From Rhizobium sp. NFR03 (GTDB lineage: Bacteria > Pseudomonadota > Alphaproteobacteria > Rhizobiales > Rhizobiaceae), in the NCBI RefSeq assembly GCF_900111275.1, contig NZ_FOGR01000011.1, positions 62,001-126,000 of the forward strand: a stretch of 64,000 nt of DNA, read 5' to 3'. A program made the position numbers and the translations under genes. The notes below the pieces were generated by a model, which saw only the letters and a list, made by a program, of their open reading frames with translations, was not told the DNA's origin and ran no database searches. Numbering within the stretch: position 1 is the stretch's first letter; every line of letters begins with the position of its first letter. Shown in pieces: positions 16,950 through 24,945 of this stretch.

Positions 16950-17928
16950 GTATGTAGGAACGCAACTTGCGGCGCGCGATGACGATGATTACCGGGTCTG
17001 GTCGCAGCTCGGGGTCAATCATATCTGCGCAGATCCGGAAGGTCCGCTCGACAAATGGTCGCTCGATGATCTGAAGCGGCTGCGCGAGAAAGTCGAAAGT
17101 TTCGGGCTGATGCTGGACATGATCCAGCTGCCGCTGCCATCCAGCCCCATCGAAACGGCCACCTATCCCGACATCCTGCTCGCCGGTCCCAACCGCGACC
17201 GTCAGATAGATGCGATCTGCACGCTGATCGAGAATCTCGCCGCCGCCGGCATTCCGGCCGCCAAGTACAATCTGAACCTGATCGGTATTCCGCGCACCCC
17301 GGACGAGAAGGGCCGCGGCGGATCCCTGAACGCCTCCTTCCGCTGGGACAAGACCGATCAGAACGCGGCCCCGGGCCTTGCCGGCGTTCTGTCGGAAGAC
17401 GAGAACTGGGAGCGCATCGACTATTTTCTGGAACGTGTCGTTCCTGTGGCCGAATCAAACCGTGTTCGCCTGGCTTGCCACCCGCACGATCCGTACACGC
17501 CCCCCGGTTACAAGGGCGTGACCCGCGTCCTCGGCACGGTCGACGGGCTCAAGAAATTCGTCACGATGCGCGAGAGCGCCTATCACGGTCTCAATTTCTG
17601 CCAGGGCACGGTCGGCGAGATGCTCGACAATCCGCGCGAAGAGATCGAGGACGTCATTCGCTGGTTCGGCAGCCGTCAGAAAATCTTCAACCTTCACTTC
17701 CGCAACATTCGCGGCCGGAAGCTTTCGTTCATGGAGACGTTTCCGGACGAGGGCGACATGGACATGGCCCGTTCGCTCAAGGTCTACAAAGAGGTCGGCT
17801 ATCCCTACATGATCATGCCTGACCATGTGCCGACCATTTCCGGACGCGATCCGCAGGGCGTCGCCTTCGCCTATTGCTACGGTTATACCGCCGGGCTGCT
17901 GCAGGCGCTGGACGCTTTTGGAGCGTGA
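16948..17928 (+). CDS. Mannonate dehydratase-like protein (UxuA family TIM barrel)
   Basis: A 326-residue xylose-isomerase-like TIM barrel. Candidate metal ligands match the UxuA pattern: His178 and His180 in LACHPHDPYTPPGY, Cys218 in LNFCQGTVGEM, His250 in NLHFRNIRG and Asp292 in MPDHVPTISG. UxuA dehydrates D-mannonate to 2-keto-3-deoxygluconate in uronate catabolism. This protein is shorter than E. coli UxuA, so a related sugar-acid substrate is possible. A very strong ribosome site (TAGGAGG) lies inside an inverted repeat. Confidence 0.75.
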   Translation: MYVGTQLAARDDDDYRVWSQLGVNHICADPEGPLDKWSLDDLKRLREKVESFGLMLDMIQLPLPSSPIETATYPDILLAGPNRDRQIDAICTLIENLAAAGIPAAKYNLNLIGIPRTPDEKGRGGSLNASFRWDKTDQNAAPGLAGVLSEDENWERIDYFLERVVPVAESNRVRLACHPHDPYTPPGYKGVTRVLGTVDGLKKFVTMRESAYHGLNFCQGTVGEMLDNPREEIEDVIRWFGSRQKIFNLHFRNIRGRKLSFMETFPDEGDMDMARSLKVYKEVGYPYMIMPDHVPTISGRDPQGVAFAYCYGYTAGLLQALDAFGA

Positions 17929-17937
17929 TAGAGTGTC

Positions 17938-17963
17938 GCGCGGCCTCCTGCCAGAGGCCGCGC
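17938..17963. terminator. Strong hairpin after UxuA-like gene
   Basis: GCGCGGCCTC (17938-17947) and GAGGCCGCGC (17954-17963) form a perfect 10-base stem with a 6-base loop, 9 bases after the stop codon. No T run follows, so it may be a weak terminator or an mRNA-stabilising end within a UxuA-GH1 transcript. Confidence 0.55.
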
Positions 17964-18061
17964 CGATGCGGTTCGTTATCTCGATACGGCCTGCCTGATC
18001 GACTGGGACAACCGGTTGTGAAGCCAATGCCAAACGGCTGAACTAGCCTTGGGAGTCCTCC

Positions 18062-19372
18062 ATGTTTTCTCACCAGCGAGCCGACTTCGGCCCGGATTTC
18101 GTCTTCGGCGTTGCCATGGCCGCACATCAGATCGAGGGCGGGCAGAGCGATGGACGGGGATCGTCGATCTGGGACACGTTTGCCGCGACACCGGGCAATA
18201 CCAGGAATGCAGATACCGGCGTCATCGCCTGCGACCATTACAACCGGTGGCCTGAAGATCTGGACCTGATCCGCGACGCCGGCTTCGATGCCTATCGCTT
18301 CTCCTTTGCATGGTCGCGCCTTATTCCTGACGGCGTCGGCGCCACCAATCGTGCCGGCTTCGATTTTTACGACAAGCTGATCGACGGAATGCTGGAGCGG
18401 GGGATAAAGCCGTTCGCCACCCTCTATCATTGGGATCTGCCGAGCGCCCTGCAGGATCGGGGCGGCTGGATGAACCGCGACACCGCCAAGGCCTTTGCGG
18501 ATTATGCGGGCGAGGTCAGCCGGCATTTCGGCGACCGGCTGGAGAGCATTGCCACGTTCAATGAACCATGGTGCATCACCGTGCTCAGCCATTTCATGGG
18601 TGTCCATGCGCCCGGCTACAGGGATGTTCGTGGGACCGCTCGCGCTATGCATCATGTTCTGCTCGCGCACGGCTTGGGCATTTCCGCCATGCGCGATGAG
18701 AACGTCGGAAACAAGCTTGGCATCGTCGTGAACATGGAAAAGGCGGAGCCGTACAGCCAGGCGCCGGAAGACGTCGAGGCGGCCGCTCTCGGAGACGATA
18801 TCTTCAACCGGTTCTTTCTCGATGGCGCCATCAAGGGGCGCTATCCCAAGCGCGTCACGGACATTCTCGAACCATACCTGCCGACCCACTGGCAGGACGA
18901 CATGCAAGCGATCAGCCCGCCGCTCGACTGGATCGGGATCAACTACTACACGCGCTTTCTCTATAAGCACGATGCCAGCGTGCCGGTGTTTCCGTTCACC
19001 CAGGTGCGCGGCGACCTTGAAAAAAGCAATGTCGGCTGGGAGATCTATCCGCAGGCGCTCACCGAGTTCCTTCTGCGCGCCGCCGGCGATTATCCGGGCC
19101 TGCCGATATACGTCACCGAAAACGGTATATCGGAAACCGACGAGACGAAGCGGACCGCCTTCTTCGACAAGCATTTCTCCGCAATTCGCGAGGCTCAACG
19201 GCAGGGCGCGGACGTTCGCGGACACATCGCCTGGACGCTCATCGACAATTTCGAGTGGGCGGAAGGCTATGACCCGAAATTCGGCATCGTGGGCATGGAT
19301 CCGGCTACGCGCGACCGTCAACCCAAGCAGAGCTACTTCGACTTTCAGGCTATGCTGAAAGCTGGACGCTAA
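18062..19372 (+). CDS. GH1 beta-glucosidase
   Basis: A 436-residue cytoplasmic family 1 glycoside hydrolase of normal length. The acid/base Glu is E168 in ATFNEPW, the nucleophile E353 in YVTENG, and the N-terminal signature FVFGVAMAAHQIEGG is present, with sugar-binding residues in NFEWAEGYDPKFGIV near the C-terminus. It hydrolyses beta-linked glucosides or related disaccharides. No signal peptide, so substrates must be imported, plausibly by the ABC system at 10.9-16.0 kb. Preceded by GGGAGT. Confidence 0.9.
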   Translation: MFSHQRADFGPDFVFGVAMAAHQIEGGQSDGRGSSIWDTFAATPGNTRNADTGVIACDHYNRWPEDLDLIRDAGFDAYRFSFAWSRLIPDGVGATNRAGFDFYDKLIDGMLERGIKPFATLYHWDLPSALQDRGGWMNRDTAKAFADYAGEVSRHFGDRLESIATFNEPWCITVLSHFMGVHAPGYRDVRGTARAMHHVLLAHGLGISAMRDENVGNKLGIVVNMEKAEPYSQAPEDVEAAALGDDIFNRFFLDGAIKGRYPKRVTDILEPYLPTHWQDDMQAISPPLDWIGINYYTRFLYKHDASVPVFPFTQVRGDLEKSNVGWEIYPQALTEFLLRAAGDYPGLPIYVTENGISETDETKRTAFFDKHFSAIREAQRQGADVRGHIAWTLIDNFEWAEGYDPKFGIVGMDPATRDRQPKQSYFDFQAMLKAGR

Positions 19373-19471
19373 CCACCGGCAAGGCCTGTGTGACTTCGGT
19401 ATTGTCGCAAGCGACAGGATGATCGCCCGGACGGCACCATAATCGTTTCATTCCAGCGTTGAGGATTGCCC

Positions 19472-20647
19472 ATGCCAAGAACCAGCCTGATTTCATTTCT
19501 TTGCCTGACGATGGCCGTCGCTTCGACCGCCTCGGCGACGATCGCATCCGCCGAGACCTTCGTGTACGTCTCGGCTGCAACGGAGGGGAAGATCGACGCG
19601 TTCAGAATGGACGAGGAAAGCGGCACGCTGACGCCGCTGAGCGGTGTCGTTGCCGGCAAATCGGTCATGCCCATGACCGTCAGCCCGGACCGGACGCGCC
19701 TCTATGCCGTCGTCCGCTCCCAGCCGTTTCGCGTGTTGACCTATGCGATTGATCCTTCGAGTGGGCGTCTGACCGAAAAGGCATCGGCAGCCCTCCCGGA
19801 CAGCATGCCATATGTCTCGATCGATCCATCCGGTCGGCTTTTGTTTTTTGCCTCCTATGGCGGCAACAAAATTGCCTCGCTGCCTGTCGGGCTGGAGGGT
19901 GTGGTCACTGACGGGGCGAAGCAGGTCCTTTCGACCGGGCGAAATGCACATTCCATTGTCAGCGATAAAACCGGGCAATACGTCTTTGTTACCAATCTCG
20001 GTTCTGACGTGGTGCTTCAGTACAAGCTCAATGCCGAGACAGGCTTGCTGGAACAGAACAATCCGGCTTCTGTGCAGACCAAGCCGGGGCAGGGGCCTCG
20101 GCATATTATCGTCTCGCCCGACAATCGCTCCGTCTACATCCTCACAGAGCTCAGCGGCGAGGTGATCCACTATGCTCTGGATGCGTCGACGGGAACCCTC
20201 ACCGAACGCGATACCGCGAAGATCCTCCCGCCGGAATCGACGCTTGAGCCAGGCGTCGCGCCCCCGCCACCTCCGCCGTTCAGTGCGCCCTTGAAGCCGG
20301 CCGCAGTCAGCACGGCGACGCCACCGGCGCGGATCTGGGCTGCGGATATCGCAATCACTCCGGATGGCCGTTTCGTCTATGCCACGGAGCGTTCGACCAG
20401 CATCATTACCGCGTTTGCGGTAACCCCAGAGACCGGCTCGTTGACGCGGCTGAACAGCATCGGCACGGAAAAGCAACCGCGCGGCATCCGGATCGACCCT
20501 GCTGGTCGATTCCTCATCGCATCGGGCGAAAAATCCGACAAGCTTTCGGTCTACTCCATCGACAAGAAAACCGGTGCGCTGACGGAACACGGCCGCTATC
20601 CGGTGAGCGCCGGGGCGAACTGGATCGAGATTGTAGACGTTCCCTAA
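19472..20647 (+). CDS. Lactonase family protein (6-phosphogluconolactonase-like beta-propeller), secreted
   Basis: A 391-residue protein with a signal peptide (MPRTSLISFLCLTMAVASTA...SAETFVYV) and repeated propeller blades of the type TGQYVFVTNLGSDVV and PDGRFVYATERSTS. The fold matches the lactonase/Pgl beta-propeller family. A proline-rich insert (APPPPPPFSAPLKP) interrupts one blade near residue 270. An exported form suggests periplasmic lactone hydrolysis, or a binding role rather than the cytosolic pentose-phosphate step. ATG 19472 has GAGG upstream. Confidence 0.8.
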   Translation: MPRTSLISFLCLTMAVASTASATIASAETFVYVSAATEGKIDAFRMDEESGTLTPLSGVVAGKSVMPMTVSPDRTRLYAVVRSQPFRVLTYAIDPSSGRLTEKASAALPDSMPYVSIDPSGRLLFFASYGGNKIASLPVGLEGVVTDGAKQVLSTGRNAHSIVSDKTGQYVFVTNLGSDVVLQYKLNAETGLLEQNNPASVQTKPGQGPRHIIVSPDNRSVYILTELSGEVIHYALDASTGTLTERDTAKILPPESTLEPGVAPPPPPPFSAPLKPAAVSTATPPARIWAADIAITPDGRFVYATERSTSIITAFAVTPETGSLTRLNSIGTEKQPRGIRIDPAGRFLIASGEKSDKLSVYSIDKKTGALTEHGRYPVSAGANWIEIVDVP

Positions 20648-20857
20648 TACGCACCCCCCTTGTCATGGACGAGGTGGATCGAGCCAGCTGTGCTTATTGC
20701 GCAAGTTCCGATCGATACCGGCTGCCAAGTTTCTTCCTGCGGGTCTCGTCAGGTGCGTCCCGCCGTCACGGATCATGAGGCCTCTTGAGCTTCTGGACGG
20801 ACGCACCACATGGCTCGGTAGACAATCGACATGATCCCGACAACAGGAGTGTTCCGC

Positions 20858-21526
20858 ATGGGCCAGATGATCAAGCTGACTGCCGCCGACGGTGTGACAA
20901 TCGAGGCCTACAGGGCAGAGCCTGCGGGCAAGCCACGCGGCGGTCTGGTCGTCCTGCAGGAGATCTTCGGCGTGAATGCGCACATCAAACGGGTCGCCGA
21001 CCGGTTTGCGAGAGAAGGTTACCTCGTCATCGCGCCGGCCTTGTTCGATCGCGTCGAGCCGGGCGTCGAACTTGGCTATTCCGCTGAAGAATTTCCATCC
21101 GCCGTCGCTCTCGTCCAGCGCGTCGATCATGGAAAGACCCCGCTCGACGTTGCAGCGGCCGTCTCCGCAGCGGCCGAAGGCGGCAGGGTGGGTGTCGTCG
21201 GCTACTGCTGGGGTGGGTCGCTCGCCTACAATGCAGCCTGCTCCATCGATGGCATAGCCTCGGCTGTCGGCTATTACGGCGGTAACATCGCCAAGTCGCT
21301 CGGCACCAAGCCCAAGGTGCCGGTGATCCTGCATTTCGGCGAACATGACGACCACATTCCGATGAGCGATGTGGACGCCATCAAGGCTGCGCTGCCCGAT
21401 ATCCCGATCTACACCTATGATGCCGGGCACGGCTTCAACTGCGACGCAAGAGCTTCGTTCGATGAGCCGAGCGCCGCGAAGGCCCTTGAGCGCACGCTGG
21501 CCTTCCTGTCGGAAACGGTCGGCTGA
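20858..21526 (+). CDS. Dienelactone hydrolase family protein
   Basis: A 222-residue alpha/beta hydrolase with the complete dienelactone-hydrolase triad: Cys in GVVGYCWGGSLAYN, Asp in HFGEHDDHIP and His in YDAGHGFNC. The oxyanion region VVLQEIFGVN is conserved. Such enzymes hydrolyse dienelactones from aromatic degradation or other small esters. ATG 20858 has CAGGAG 8 bases upstream; the ATG at 20831 is less likely. The pca operons are 8 kb away and do not require this step, so the substrate is open. Confidence 0.85.
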   Translation: MGQMIKLTAADGVTIEAYRAEPAGKPRGGLVVLQEIFGVNAHIKRVADRFAREGYLVIAPALFDRVEPGVELGYSAEEFPSAVALVQRVDHGKTPLDVAAAVSAAAEGGRVGVVGYCWGGSLAYNAACSIDGIASAVGYYGGNIAKSLGTKPKVPVILHFGEHDDHIPMSDVDAIKAALPDIPIYTYDAGHGFNCDARASFDEPSAAKALERTLAFLSETVG

Positions 21527-21579
21527 AAACGCCTCACGCCAGGCAGCCATGGCCTGCCCCTTCCTGAGAGAAAGCGGCC

Positions 21580-22497
21580 ATGATCGCCTTGACCGAAATT
21601 CGCGAATTGACGATCGACCAGCCGGAGCCAGGGCAGGGGAGCACGTATCTGAGTGCCGCGAGTGGGCTCGTGTGCCTGGGTACGACGCTCTACGTCGTGG
21701 CGGATGATGCGCTGCACCTCGGCATCTTCCCGCTCACCATGCCGGAGCCCGGCCGTCTGGTCCGTTTGTTCGATGGCGTCCTGCCGGAGGAAAAGGCGGA
21801 GCGGAAGCGTCGGAAGCCCGATCTCGAAGCGCTCGTGCATCTCCCGGCTTTCGGGGCCTATCCTTACGGCGCGCTGCTTGCTCTTGGCTCCGGCTCTCGG
21901 AAGAACCGGCAGCGCGGGGTCTTTTTGGGTCTCGATGCGGGCGGAGCCGTATCCGGCGCACCGCGTGTCCTCGATCTAGCACCGTTTCTTGCGCCTTTGT
22001 CCGGGATGTTTCCCGACCTGAACATCGAAGGCGCGGTGATCGCGGGCGATGAACTTCGCTTGATACAGCGGGGGAACAAAGGCCGGCGCGACAATGCCGT
22101 TGTCCATTATTCCCTCGCACAAGCGCTTCACTGCCTTTTCGGCGAGAACGGGAGCGCGCTCTTACCCTCCGCTATCACCCGGCTCGATCTTGGCACGATC
22201 GACGGCGTGGCCCTCGGTCTGACGGATGCGACCATGCTGCCGGACGGCCGGATGGCGGTCAGCGCCGTCGCAGAGGACACCGAAGATGCCTATCGGGACG
22301 GCATGTGCGTTGGCGCCGCCATCGGCATCGTCGATGCAAGCGGGCATCTGGTTTTGCTCGAGCAACTGGAGCGGCCTTACAAGGTCGAAGGTATCACCGT
22401 CGCATCTGTCGGCGGACAGTCCGAGCTGCTGCTGGTGACGGACGCAGACGATCCGGCGATTCCAGCGCTGCTTCTGTCCATGCCGCTCTTTCGATAA
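21580..22497 (+). CDS. Uncharacterised protein, beta-propeller-like (DUF6929-type)
   Basis: A 305-residue protein without signal peptide. Short repeated beta segments (GTTLYVVADDALHLGIFPL, GELRLIQRGN-like, LPDGRMAVSAVAEDTEDAY, VEGITVASVGGQSELLLVTD) suggest a propeller fold; LNIEGAVIAGDELRLIQ resembles the DUF6910/DUF6929 group, but this assignment is from memory. Function unknown. It lies 53 bases after the dienelactone hydrolase in the same direction and 119 bases before an ABC ATPase. Confidence 0.6.
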   Translation: MIALTEIRELTIDQPEPGQGSTYLSAASGLVCLGTTLYVVADDALHLGIFPLTMPEPGRLVRLFDGVLPEEKAERKRRKPDLEALVHLPAFGAYPYGALLALGSGSRKNRQRGVFLGLDAGGAVSGAPRVLDLAPFLAPLSGMFPDLNIEGAVIAGDELRLIQRGNKGRRDNAVVHYSLAQALHCLFGENGSALLPSAITRLDLGTIDGVALGLTDATMLPDGRMAVSAVAEDTEDAYRDGMCVGAAIGIVDASGHLVLLEQLERPYKVEGITVASVGGQSELLLVTDADDPAIPALLLSMPLFR

Positions 22498-22564
22498 GTC
22501 TTTCGTCGTCCGCATACGCACAAACGTCGTCCCTTGATTATGGTGCGCGAGGGCGCTGAATAAA

Positions 22565-22581
22565 TGTCACGCTCTTGTCAT
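22565..22581 (+). promoter_or_regulatory. Weak PhoB-box-like direct repeat before ABC ATPase
   Basis: ATGTCAC, a 4-base spacer GCTC, and TTGTCAT have the 7-4-7 layout and 11-base period of a Pho box (CTGTCAT-N4-CTGTCAT), matching 11 of 14 positions. It lies 36 bases upstream of the ATPase start at 22617. On its own it would be unconvincing, but a much better box precedes the next gene of the same transporter. Confidence 0.35.
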
Positions 22582-22616
22582 CTCGCGGTGGCATGGGAGG
22601 ACATGAACGGGAGATC

Positions 22617-23729
22617 ATGTCGTTGCCCCGCCTGAGCTTGAGCGCCATCAGCAAGCGTTTCGATAGTCTGTGGGCGCTGAACCGTGTCTCGCTTGCCATT
22701 CCCGACACGGCTTTCCTTGCCCTTCTCGGCCCGTCCGGCTGCGGAAAGACGACGCTGCTCCGGCTGATCGCCGGCTTGGAGATACCGGATCAGGGGAAGA
22801 TACTCTTCGACGATCAGGTGGTGGCCGGTGACGGAGCTTTCGTGCCTCCGGAAAAACGGGGCATCGGCATGGTGTTCCAGTCCTATGCACTCTGGCCCAC
22901 CATGACCGTTCGCGGCAACGTCGAATTCGGATTGAAGGTGGCGGGCCTTGGCGCACGGGAACGAGAGCGGCGGATCGACGACGTTCTGGAGGTCGTCGGG
23001 CTACACGGTTTGAAAGACAGGCGGCCGCATGAGCTTTCAGGAGGTCAGCGGCAACGCGTGGCCTTGGCGCGGTCTCTTGCGATGCGGCCGAAACTGATCC
23101 TTCTCGATGAGCCGCTTGCCAATCTCGACGCGCATCTGCGAGAGGCGATGCTGGCCGAGTTCCGTCGTATTCACAGCCTGACCGATGCGACCTTCGTTTT
23201 CGTCACGCATGATCAGGACGAGGCGATGGCCGTGGCGACGCATGTCGCCGTCCTGGACAAAGGATGCCTGCAACAGCTGGGGACGCCTGAAGACCTCTAC
23301 CATCGCCCTGCCTCGCCGATGGTGGCCCGCTTCATCGGACGCGGTAGAACGCTTCCCGTGCGTGTGGTTGGCGCTCAGGAAGGGATGAACAAGGTCATGC
23401 TGGGTGAGGAGATGCTGGAGCTGCAAGGCTCCGCTCCCGTTGGCGATGGGTGGCTCTGCCTCCATGCATCGGATCTCCAACGGGTGTCCGGTCGCGGCCA
23501 TCTCAGGACGGAGCTTGTCAGTCAGGTGTTTCAGAACGGCGCGTGGCTCAGCCATTGCCTGCCGACCGAAATCGATGGCAACGTTCTTGGTTTGCCGCTG
23601 CCCGAACGCCTTGCGTCGGGCACGCCGATCAACCTCGCGATTTCCGGCGGCTGGGTCATAGAACGCGACGGCTCAACGACTACAGACAGGGTCGTTGACG
23701 TGCCTGCGAGGATGGTCCGGGCGACCTGA
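22617..23729 (+). CDS. ABC transporter ATP-binding protein (FbpC/PotA type)
   Basis: A 370-residue ATPase: Walker A GPSGCGKTT (about residue 38), Q-loop FQSYALWPTMT, signature LSGGQRQRVALARSL, Walker B LILLDEPLANLD, H-loop FVTHDQDEAM. A TOBE-like C-terminal domain follows from about residue 240. It belongs to the Fe3+/polyamine/phosphonate class. ATG 22617 is preceded by GGGAG; in-frame ATG 22593 is possible. Gene order ATPase, binding protein, fused permease is unlike classical fbpABC and resembles organophosphonate-type systems. Confidence 0.86.
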   Translation: MSLPRLSLSAISKRFDSLWALNRVSLAIPDTAFLALLGPSGCGKTTLLRLIAGLEIPDQGKILFDDQVVAGDGAFVPPEKRGIGMVFQSYALWPTMTVRGNVEFGLKVAGLGARERERRIDDVLEVVGLHGLKDRRPHELSGGQRQRVALARSLAMRPKLILLDEPLANLDAHLREAMLAEFRRIHSLTDATFVFVTHDQDEAMAVATHVAVLDKGCLQQLGTPEDLYHRPASPMVARFIGRGRTLPVRVVGAQEGMNKVMLGEEMLELQGSAPVGDGWLCLHASDLQRVSGRGHLRTELVSQVFQNGAWLSHCLPTEIDGNVLGLPLPERLASGTPINLAISGGWVIERDGSTTTDRVVDVPARMVRAT

Positions 23730-23812
23730 CAGGGCAAGGCCACCGCCGGCATCGTCAGGCGCCGTCTGCGGATGTCCGCGTGCCCGGCGCATGTCACACG
23801 AAGATCAAGAAA

Positions 23813-23830
23813 CTGTCGTCTCGCTGTCAT
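23813..23830 (+). promoter_or_regulatory. PhoB box upstream of ABC binding-protein gene
   Basis: CTGTCGT-CTCG-CTGTCAT matches the Pho box consensus (two CTGTCAT repeats separated by four bases) at 13 of 14 positions. It lies in a 197-base gap between the ATPase stop and the binding-protein start at 23927, ending 96 bases before the ATG. PhoB would activate from such a position, so expression in phosphate starvation is predicted. Confidence 0.68.
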
Positions 23831-23926
23831 CTGCCCGCGCTACCCGGAAACACGCTTGCAGCCCTGCAGGTACTCTGCCGTCCGGGCGGGCCCTGTCCGC
23901 CACGCGCGCCTTTCCGCGAGGTCCAC

Positions 23927-24904
23927 ATGTTCATCCGCACGCTTCTCGCCACCACAATCGCTGCTGGCCTTGCTTTCCACGCACAAGCCGAGGAGACGAT
24001 CACTGTCTACACCTCGCAACCGCAGGACCAGATGACCGAGGTCGTCAAGGCATTCAACGCGGAGCATCCCGATATCAAGGTCGAACTCTTCCGGTCGGGC
24101 ACGACGGAGATCATGGCCAAGTTGCAGGCTGAATATGCAGCCGGCAAGAGCCCGGCAGACGTTGTCCTGATCGCCGATACGGTTGCCATGACGCAGCTGA
24201 AGAACGATGACCGTCTGCTCGCCATCCCCGATGCGCCGGTGACGGGCATCGATCCCGCTTTCATCGACACCGACAAGACCTACTTCGGCACCAAGGTCAT
24301 CACCACCGGCATCGTCTACAACACGGACCTCGTGAAGACGGCGCCGAAGAGCTGGAACGACCTGCTGGCCACCGACGTCGCGAAGAGCCTGATCATGCCG
24401 AGCCCGCTCTATTCCGGCGCTGCCGTGATTCATGTGGGCACGATGACGCAACAGCCGCAATTCGGCTGGGGCTACTACGAAAAGCTTGCTAAGGCGGGCG
24501 CGGTTGCCGGGCAGGGCAATGGCACCGTGATCGAAGCCGTCGCCCGTGGCGAGAAAGCCTATGGCATCATCATCGAATACATGGCCCTAAACGCCAAGAA
24601 GAAGGGATCGCCTGTCGATTTCGTGTTCCCGAGCGAGGGAGTGAGCTCGATCACGCAGCCGGTCGCCGTCCTGAAGGCATCCGACACGGTGGAAGCCGCC
24701 AAGACTTTTGTCGCCTGGCAGCTTTCCAAGACGGCTCAGGAACAGGCAAGCGCGCAAGGCTATTTCCCGGTTGTGCCGGGCATAACCCAGCCGAAGGGGT
24801 ATCCTGCTCTCGACACGTTGAAGATCCTGCCGGCCGATAGCGCCGCCATGCTCAAGGCGGACGCCGAGAGCAAGGAGACATTTGCCGAACTCTTCGGCGG
24901 CTGA
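23927..24904 (+). CDS. ABC transporter substrate-binding protein, iron/2-aminoethylphosphonate class
   Basis: A 325-residue protein with signal peptide (MFIRTLLATTIAAGLAFHAQA^EE) and the extracellular solute-binding fold of the Fe3+/phosphonate group: ITVYTSQPQDQMTEVVKAFN, ADVVLIADTVAMTQLK, VYNTDLVKTAPKSWNDLL and AYGIIIEYMALNAKKKG. The two-tyrosine iron site of FbpA is not apparent. A strong Pho box lies upstream, so a phosphorus-containing ligand is a serious alternative to iron. ATG 23927 has GAGG and begins a clean signal peptide; upstream codons do not. Confidence 0.85.
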   Translation: MFIRTLLATTIAAGLAFHAQAEETITVYTSQPQDQMTEVVKAFNAEHPDIKVELFRSGTTEIMAKLQAEYAAGKSPADVVLIADTVAMTQLKNDDRLLAIPDAPVTGIDPAFIDTDKTYFGTKVITTGIVYNTDLVKTAPKSWNDLLATDVAKSLIMPSPLYSGAAVIHVGTMTQQPQFGWGYYEKLAKAGAVAGQGNGTVIEAVARGEKAYGIIIEYMALNAKKKGSPVDFVFPSEGVSSITQPVAVLKASDTVEAAKTFVAWQLSKTAQEQASAQGYFPVVPGITQPKGYPALDTLKILPADSAAMLKADAESKETFAELFGG

Positions 24905-24945
24905 TCCGCTCGATGATCCGTCCGAGGCCAACGGGAGGCGAGCGC

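Noticed and set aside
17813-19321. A 502-residue open frame on the minus strand
   Set aside because: Shadow of the UxuA-like and GH1 genes; GH1 carries intact catalytic motifs on the plus strand.
20858-21526. Assignment of the dienelactone hydrolase to the pca pathway
   Set aside because: The protocatechuate branch uses PcaD for the enol-lactone, and the gene lies 8 kb away with no chlorocatechol genes nearby.
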